This document shows, in pieces, positions 19,170 to 25,122 of a DNA stretch of 25,122 nucleotides. The notes under the pieces are model-generated. The model did no database searches and had not been told where the DNA came from. It was given only the letters and a program-made list of their open reading frames with translations. How positions within the stretch are numbered: the stretch's first letter is position 1; each line of letters starts with the position of its first letter. The translations under genes and the position numbers were made by a program. The stretch is from assembly GCA_048213135.1 (NCBI GenBank), contig PS015517.1, forward strand, positions 27,259 through 52,380, written 5' to 3'. Origin of the DNA: Reclinomonas americana ATCC 50394. Taxonomy: Eukaryota > Jakobida > Jakobea > Jakobida.

Positions 19170-21195
19170 CACTCACTCACTCACTCACTCGCTCACACTC
19201 ACTCACTCACTCACTCACTCACTCACCCACTCACTCACCCACTCACTCCCTCACTCACTCCCTCACTCACTCCCTCACTCACTCCCTCACTCACTCCCTC
19301 ACTCACTCACTCTCTCTCACACACACACACTCACTCACTCACTCACTCACTCACTCACTCACTCACTCTCTCACTCACTCACTCACTCACTCACTCTCAC
19401 ACACTCTCTCTCTCTCTCTCACTCACTCACTCACTCACTCACTCTCACTTATCACACTTTATCCTCACCTAATTCTTCACCTAACCTCACCTAAACCCTC
19501 TCCTTCCCCTCTCTTCTCCCTCCCCTCGCTTCCCCTCACTCTTCCCCACTTTTCCCCTTTCCAGGAACACGCCCTCCGCGTGGTCGCCGAGTCCGAGCGA
19601 CTGGCACGCGAAAAGAAGGCCCATCGCGACCGCCTCGCCGCCATTGGCAACAGCGAAGCCACGGCCGCCATCACCCCCGCTTCTGCAGCCACAGCCGCAC
19701 ACGCACTCGTCCCGCTCATCGACACTGACGAGCGCGAGGGAGAAGCCATGGGTGGGCGACCGGAGGAGGTCAGTGAGTTTTTTGTCAATGAGCTGGAGCC
19801 GGAGCAGCAGGCGGGCTCGGTGCGCAAGCGACGCAGTCAGCTGTATGGCGTGGCGGCGGTCCCGTCGCCTGCCGGTGCACCTCCGCCTCCGCCACCTCCC
19901 CCGCGTCGCGATTCGCTGCTGCCGGCGTCGCAGTCGAGTGATGCTGGCGATGGTGGGTCGGTGGGCGGCGACGGCGACGGCGATAGTGTGAATGAGTTGA
20001 GCGGGTGGAGGGCGGAGGAGATGGCGCCGACGCGGATCGAGCACTCGTTGGATGAGTGGAAGGCGCAAGTCAAGTGGGACTCGCTCACGGCGGAGGAGCG
20101 ACGCGACATGAGCATTGTGCGACGCGCGGAGCAGACGCGGCAGATTGTGCAGCGGCGGTGGGCGGCACGCGAGGATGTGCGCAAGATCATGGAGGCTCAG
20201 ACGTACCTGCGCGTGTCGGTCGACAAGGAGAAGCGCGAGCAGGCGTTTATCGATGGCATTCAGGAGCGGCAGACGCGCAAACAAATGGAGCGTGAGCTCG
20301 GCAAGCAGCGCCTGGGGCGCGAGTTTGAGCGCGAGATGCAACGCACGGCGCACGACACAAACTACGCGCTGCAGCTCAAGGACGAGAAGGCGCTGGAGGA
20401 TGCCGAAAAGGCGGAGCGCATCCAGGCCGACAAGGATGCACGGGCGGCGGCGCGAGAGCAGGAGCGGTTGGCCAAGGGTTCGTTGGTGGAGTCGTCGATG
20501 GTCTCCTACACTGCGTGAAACTGACTCTTTTCGTTTCGTGTAGCCGCGTCCGACGCACATACCGCCGACTTGGAGGCCCAGCGGGCGGCGGTTATTGCCG
20601 AGCGCGAGCGGCAGCGACAGGAGCGGTTACAGCGCGAGTGGGAGCAGTGGTACGAGGCCAACCAGCGTCGCGAGAATGGACTGGTGGTGGAGCGCAATGC
20701 CAAGGACGAGAGGAAGTTGCGTCTCTCATCGAGTGAAAATTGGATAAGGGAGTGTGTAGCTAACTCTGCTTGCGTGACAGACGAGTCGCCTCGCGCCAGC
20801 TGCAGGATCGCGTGCGAAGACAGGCTGACTTGCAGCGCGAGCGGGAGCAGGTTCGCATCAAGCGCCAGCAGAATATTGCCGAGCTGGAGGCGCGTCGTGC
20901 AGAGCGGCATCACAGTGAGTTGTGCACGTGATGACAGCCGACACAATTTTGTAAAACAGTGTGTGCGGAAGAGGGAAGTGCGTTGGGAATGAGTGAGAAT
21001 CGCGATCTCCGAGAGCGAACTCTTACAAGCGGGGAAAGTATCAAGCTGCGAGTGGGAAGACTTGTTGTTTGTGTTGATGAGTTGGATGACAGCTGCTGAT
21101 AACTTCATTCAGTCTTCCCCCCTCTCTTGCCGACCATGAAAGTCTCAGGAGACGGAGCCAAGAAGCCGTGTGCTGGCTTAGTCTCGCTCTCCTGA
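18875..21195 (+). CDS. Charged coiled-coil protein, TPH (trichohyalin/plectin-homology)-like, possible axonemal protein
   Basis: Exons: 18875-18925 (MSHHEAVLQATAADDLL), 19565-20477, 20544-20720, 20786-20914 and probably 21149-21195 (TGA). Donors are GTGAGT, GTTCGT, GTCTCT and GTGAGT; phases agree. The start of exon 4 (20786 rather than 20781) is chosen to keep the coiled-coil frame. If the last intron is not removed, the frame stops at TGA 20929-20931 instead. About 440 residues: a short helical start, a low-complexity middle with a Pro8 run (about residue 125) and acidic Gly/Asp stretches, then from about residue 175 a continuous Arg/Glu/Gln-rich helix (QRAAVIAERERQRQERLQRE, RVRRQADLQREREQ). 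This composition resembles TPH-family proteins of cilia (CFAP45/CFAP53/MNS1 type), but I see no diagnostic motif, so the assignment is tentative. No signal peptide or membrane segment. Confidence 0.7.
18958..19450. repeat. GA tract and CTCA/CTCACTCC tandem repeats in intron 1 of the plus-strand gene
   Basis: The intron 18926-19564 starts with a GA-rich tract (18958-19050), then (CT)n near 19131-19166 and (CTCA)n to about 19450, including about six copies of the 12-mer TCACTCACTCCC near 19240-19310. A C/T-rich stretch leads into the acceptor TTTCCAG ending at 19564. Frames translating as Ser/Leu/Thr/His here are repeat artefacts. Confidence 0.9.
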
Positions 21196-21627
21196 CATTG
21201 TAAAACGCGCTTCAAACACAAAGAGGAGTGGTTCTTCACCCAGTGTCGAATGAGCGACACGAAATCTCGACTTTTGCACAATCGGTCTCCACTGTTCTGT
21301 CAGGCAAAAAACAAAGACAAAGAAGAGTGGTTCTTCACAAAGTCGCGACTCATGCGCAATCGTCCACCACTGTTCTGTCAGACAAAGACAAGAGGAGTGG
21401 TCTTTCACTCAGTGTGGAGTCAGCGACACAGCGACTCATGCACAATCGCTCTCCACTGCCCCGTCCAGCAAAGAGGAGTGGTTCGACACGAAGCCGCGAC
21501 TCTTGCACAATCGCTCTCCACTCTTCTGTCACACTTGCTTGTCATGCACAGTCACAAGCTCAGCCTTCTTACCGTCAATTGCAGTGCTTGTCGCCTCCTT
21601 GTTTTGATGGCGCACGCATGTCTCATA
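21196..21627. other. Convergent intergenic region between genes on opposite strands
   Basis: It separates the 3' end of the plus-strand coiled-coil gene from the stop of the minus-strand BRF1-like gene (21628) and must hold both 3' untranslated regions. Most of it is a diverged tandem repeat, listed separately. No gene is seen. Confidence 0.55.
21222..21540. repeat. Four-copy diverged tandem repeat with internal inverted symmetry
   Basis: Copies begin with GAGGAGTGGTTCTTCAC or a close variant near 21223, 21323, 21393 and 21473 (spacings about 100, 70 and 80). Each continues with GCGACTCATGCACAATCG-like sequence and CTCCACTGTTCTGTCA. The AGTGG at the start and CCACT near the end of each unit are complementary, so each unit could fold into a stem. 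Confidence 0.75.
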
Positions 21628-24600
21628 TCAGTCATACTCCTCGAATCCGTAATCTTCAGCACCACCCCAATCGCCCTCGCCGTCATACGGCGCACCGTAC
21701 CCAACGTCACCATCTCCCTCCTCCTCATCCTCGTCCTCCCCAAACGCCTCCTCCTGCTCGTCGGCATAGTCGTCATCGTCCTCCTCCTCGAATCCCGTCG
21801 TGTCCATCGGTGCCACAGCAGTCGTGTCACCAACTCGACCACCTTGCACCGTGCGCTCGGATGCGACAGCACCAGCAGTGCGTTTTGCGCTCTTGCGAGG
21901 CGGACGAAGACGCAACTTGCGCCACAACGGGAGTGGGCGCTTTTTCGGCTCACGCACGTGCGGAACGGGCGGGACCGACGATGGAGCAGCAGTCGTAGTA
22001 GTTACAGATACCGCAGTTGGAGCTGCTGCCGTCGCTGTAGGCTCAGCGGGCTCATCTCCACTGGCATCACTGGCAAATGGATCGTCATCATCGTCGTCCC
22101 TTCCATCATCGTCGTCATCGTAATTGCCGTCACCATCGTCGTCCTCCATCTCACGCTCCAGTTCCACGTGATGCACCACCAGGGCGCGCAGTTTGGCCAG
22201 GTCGAGAACCTGGCCCTCCTCGGCGGGCTGCAGATGGAGAAGGGGGGAAGAGAAGGGGATAAGAGGGAGAAGGGGGGAGGAGAAGTGGATAAGAGGGAGA
22301 AGGGGGGAGGAGAAGGGGAAAGAGGGAGAAGGGGAAGCGGAGAATAAGGAAAGAGAGGGGGAAAGAGAAGGAGAGGAGAAAGTGAAAAGAAAGGGAAAGC
22401 GGGAGGTAAGCAGGGAGACGAGGAAGAGTCGACGGGGGAGATGAAGGAATAGATGGAGAGAGATGACGGGATAAATGAAAGGAGTGAAGAAGAGATGAGG
22501 CGAGAGAGAGAGCAGAAGGGAGAAAACAACGAAAGAGAAGATGGGAGATGACAAAGAAAATACCGGGGGAAAGGGGGTTGACGGAAAAGAACTGGGGGAT
22601 AGACAGGGGAAGGAGGCGGGGGAGGAAACAGTGGACAGAGATGGGAAGGAGCAGAGAAATAGAACAAGGAGGGAAGGGGATGATCACGGAATCGCAAAAG
22701 ATCTGGGAGGAGAAGGGGACGGAGAAGGGGAAGGAGAAGGGGACGATGAAGGAGGAGATGAATGGAGAGATGATGGAAATGATGAAGAAGAAAGGAGTGT
22801 AGAAGAGCGAGGTGCGAGAAGAAGGGAAAGGTGAAGGGAAAGGAGGAGGGAAAGATGAAGAGAGATGACGGGAGAGATGAAGGGGTATAAGAGAAGAGAT
22901 AAAGAGATGAAAGAATAAAAGGAGATGCAGGCAGATGGAGAAAGGGAGGGGAAAAGGAGGAGAAGGGAGAAAAGTTGGCAGGAACAGAGAGAAGGGAAAG
23001 TGACAATGAGAGAGAGAAAGAGAGATTCGCGCAACTTGCTTGGCGAGCAGAATTCTCTGCATCTCTTCCGCAGACACCGTGCTCGACAAATCCTCGCTCT
23101 TGTCCTCCTCCCGCGCCGTGGCGGGGTCCGTGAGCGCCAACAGCGCCTCCTCCGAGAACCCATCCAAAATCAGCGTCCGCGGAACGCCGGACAGCAGCAG
23201 TCGCACATACGACTGCAAGTGCTTGTCCAAGCGCAGAATGCGATCACCATTGTCACCTCCGACTGCGGTAATTCTGCGCAGCACTTGTTCCGCCTCCTCG
23301 AGTAGTGCAGCTCGACGACGACGCCGAGCTTCCTCCTTGCGCAAGTACTTCGGTTGATCCAGCGACTCGAGCAGGTCGCGCTGACGCCGTCGGAGTCGGC
23401 GAGGAGGTGGGGGAGGATGCGGAACAGGAGCAGGTGTGCTTTCGGCGGTGGTGGCGACAGTCGTCGTGGAAGTGATTTGTTCCTCTCTCGATTTCTGCTC
23501 CGCCTGTCGCTGTGCGAGTTGCTGCAGCATCTCGTAGTGGCGCAGAATGAACTGCACGCGCTCGCAGCCGACGGTGGAGGGGATGTCGCGGCCGCTGATG
23601 GTTTTGTAGACGGGGAGGGTGCGACCGACGGCGGCCTGTGAGAGGGGGAGGGGAATGAGGGAGAGGGAGGGGAAGGGAGTAGGAGGGGAAAGGAGAAGGA
23701 AGCAGACAAGGAGGAGGAGAGAGAGCAAATGACGGACAAGAACATAGCAAACTGATGGAGGCACACGAGAGGGGAAGAGATATGGGGCATAATGAGATGC
23801 AGTGTGGTGATTGGAAAACGAGAGAAGAGCTGGAGGACAGGGGAGAGAGCGACGAAAAGAACACATGGATGGAATCAAGGCACTGGACGGCAGAAAGCGT
23901 GAGAAATGTGGCAAGACAGGAGGGCTAGTGTCTACAAGCGAGATGAAGGGACAGTGGAAAGGAACAATTTACATAAAGAATCAATCAGCGATGGAAGGAA
24001 GCTGAGATTCAGCAACGAGTGCACCCAAAACAGAAACGTACACAGGAATGGTGATCATGGGAGGTCTGACAAACGAAGGGAGAGGAGACACTGTCGTACA
24101 TCGACTTGATCGCGTAGACTGCAGATAAAGAAACAGCTCAAGAAAAAAAGCAAAGAATGCACCCATTACAGCAAAGGAGAGCATGTGATCGTGAAAGACT
24201 GTTGCGGAAAAGACGAGAACAATGAGAAAAGATCGGCCAAATGGTATCCGGTGTCAACCTCCATGCGGCCACCACAGAAACCAAGACAGTGAATCACAGA
24301 TCCTCTTGATCACCTCCCCCCTTGTCCCCTTTCCCCTCTTCCCCCCTTTCCTCACCACCGCCTCCTTCAGCTCCGTCACCCGCTCGGACATTTGACTGTA
24401 GCCGCGGCCCACCAACTCCGACACGGTCTTGCACACCTGCGTCTGCGTCTGCACTCCCGGCACCGCACCCGTCACGTGCACGGCAAAGGCCAGCGACGCC
24501 GACGCCACAGTGAGTGGATGGCGGCCGGAATCCAAGCCGCGATCCATGGCCACTCGCAGCACCTGGCGCGCCATTTTGATCACCGCCGTCAGCTTGGCCG

Positions 24601-25029
24601 CCGACTCGACCACACGACCGAGGCGACTGGCCATGCGCGATACGTGGCCGGCCAGGTTGACGTCGGGCAGTTGTCGCTTTAGCTTCCCACACACCTGGCG
24701 CACGGCGTCGGCCAGCACCGGAATCTCCACGTCCAACGCCCGTGCGCATTCGCTAATGGTCAGCGGTTCTTCCGAGCCACGTCGGAGAATGTAGATGCAG
24801 GCGAGGGCGCAGACTTGCACGGTGCGACGGCGGGTCCAGCATTTGTCTGGCAGGGGGAGGAGTTGTGGGTGGAGGGGGAAGGGAGAGAGGGACGAGAGGA
24901 AGCGAACCTACACAGTGGTACACCATGAACTGGACTTCGGCGCGCGATGCCTCGGCATGCAGGCGATTGCAGACGTCGCCAATGCTCTCCATGGCCGCGC
25001 GACGGGCGTACTTTTGGGCTTTGTTTTGA
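21628..25029 (-). CDS. TFIIB-family transcription factor, BRF1-like (RNA polymerase III), 5' partial
   Basis: Four exons are in the window: 25029-24908, 24846-24356, 23635-23036 and 22227-21628 (TGA), about 604 residues. The acceptor at 25029 takes one base for its codon, so an upstream exon, probably coding the zinc ribbon, lies outside. Cyclin-like repeat 1: RRAAMESIGDVCNRL then WTRRRTVQVCALACIYILRR. Repeat 2: HVSRMASRLGRVVESAAK and DSGRHPLTVASASLAFAVHV, matching the TFIIB-type GRxPxxxxxAxL signature. The long C-terminal extension contains an Arg-rich helix (RRLRRRQRDLLESLDQPKYL), Asp runs and an acidic aromatic tail (GGAEDYGFEEYD). TFIIB itself ends after the repeats; the extension and acidic end fit BRF1, the TFIIIB subunit that places Pol III on tRNA and 5S genes. 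A Rrn7/TAF1B-type homologue is less likely but possible. Confidence 0.7.
22231..22500. repeat. Polypurine tandem repeat at the acceptor of the last BRF1-like intron
   Basis: GGATAAGAGGGAGAAGGGGGGAGGAGAA repeats two to three times (about 22257-22345, about 33 bases per unit) and grades into GGGAAAG-rich purine to about 22500. In the minus-strand transcript it is a C/T tract next to the acceptor CTGCAG ending at 22228. The remaining intron to 23035 is also purine-rich on +, with no exon seen. Confidence 0.85.
23636..24355 (-). other. Intron of the BRF1-like gene with complementary ends
   Basis: The intron joins ...VTELKEAV to AAVGRTLPVY in phase 0 (donor GTGAGG at 24355, acceptor CTCACAG ending 23636). 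Next to the donor the + strand has CCTTTCCCCTC (24328-24338), and near the acceptor it has GAGGGGAAAGG (23683-23693), a perfect 11-base inverted match. The middle, about 23800-24280, is mixed sequence with no recognisable exon or RNA gene. Confidence 0.7.
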
Positions 25030-25122
25030 CTGTCGGTGGGAGAGAGAGATGGAGAGAGGAGATTATAAAGGAATAGCTGAGAGGGGGGATACTGAGAGGG
25101 GGGAGGGGAGAGCGAGAGGGGG

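Noticed and set aside
18930-19494. Plus-strand open frames rich in Ser, Leu, Thr and His
   Set aside because: They are repeat translation of (CTCA)n within intron 1, bounded by a clear donor and acceptor.
21222-21540. CRISPR-like array
   Set aside because: Repeat units are diverged, unequal in spacing and lack unique spacers. The setting is a eukaryotic genome.
1-25122. tRNA, rRNA, transposase or reverse transcriptase genes
   Set aside because: Looked for cloverleaf-like blocks, ribosomal signatures and typical catalytic motifs and found none that could be supported.

Overview
The window is nuclear DNA from a eukaryote, most likely a free-living unicellular protist. Genes are cut by many short introns (mostly 50-80 bases, GT donors, CAG or TAG acceptors). 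Coding exons are GC-rich with a strong preference for G or C in the third codon position. Long introns and spacers are filled with polypurine/polypyrimidine and simple repeats. Stops are normal TGA/TAA/TAG and nothing points to a prokaryotic or organellar origin. I cannot name the species. All gene models below were spliced by eye from reading frame, splice-site phase and codon bias, with no transcript evidence.

Layout, left to right: (1) a fragment of an unidentified Ser/Pro-rich protein gene on + (1-521), running into an assembly gap. (2) A minus-strand gene (1621-3164) for a small single-pass membrane protein with a Ser/Pro/Ala-rich tail, interrupted by a second gap. (3) A minus-strand five-exon gene (3619-5976) for a 708-residue coiled-coil protein. 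(4) A very large minus-strand gene (6304-18486, about 25 exons, about 1,830 residues): signal peptide, about 13 cadherin-like repeats, one EGF-like module, a clan GH-A-type glycoside hydrolase barrel with both catalytic glutamates visible, and a C-terminal beta-sandwich-like module. (5) A plus-strand gene (18875-about 21195) for a charged coiled-coil protein resembling TPH-type axonemal proteins. (6) A minus-strand gene (21628-25029, 5' end outside the window) for a TFIIB-family, BRF1-like RNA polymerase III factor with an acidic tail.

Genes 2, 3 and 4 run in the same direction with spacers of 300-450 bases. Genes 4 and 5 are divergent across 388 bases, a likely shared promoter region. Genes 5 and 6 converge on a spacer holding a tandem hairpin-like repeat. 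The genes show no common pathway: one acts outside the cell or at its surface on carbohydrate, one probably in cilia or cytoskeleton, one in tRNA/5S transcription.

The items most worth following are the cadherin-like/EGF/glycoside-hydrolase fusion, its one-repeat-per-exon phase-1 architecture, the splitting of the catalytic site over tiny exons, and several long introns that start with a G/A-rich tract and end with a complementary C/T-rich tract that could bring their ends together.
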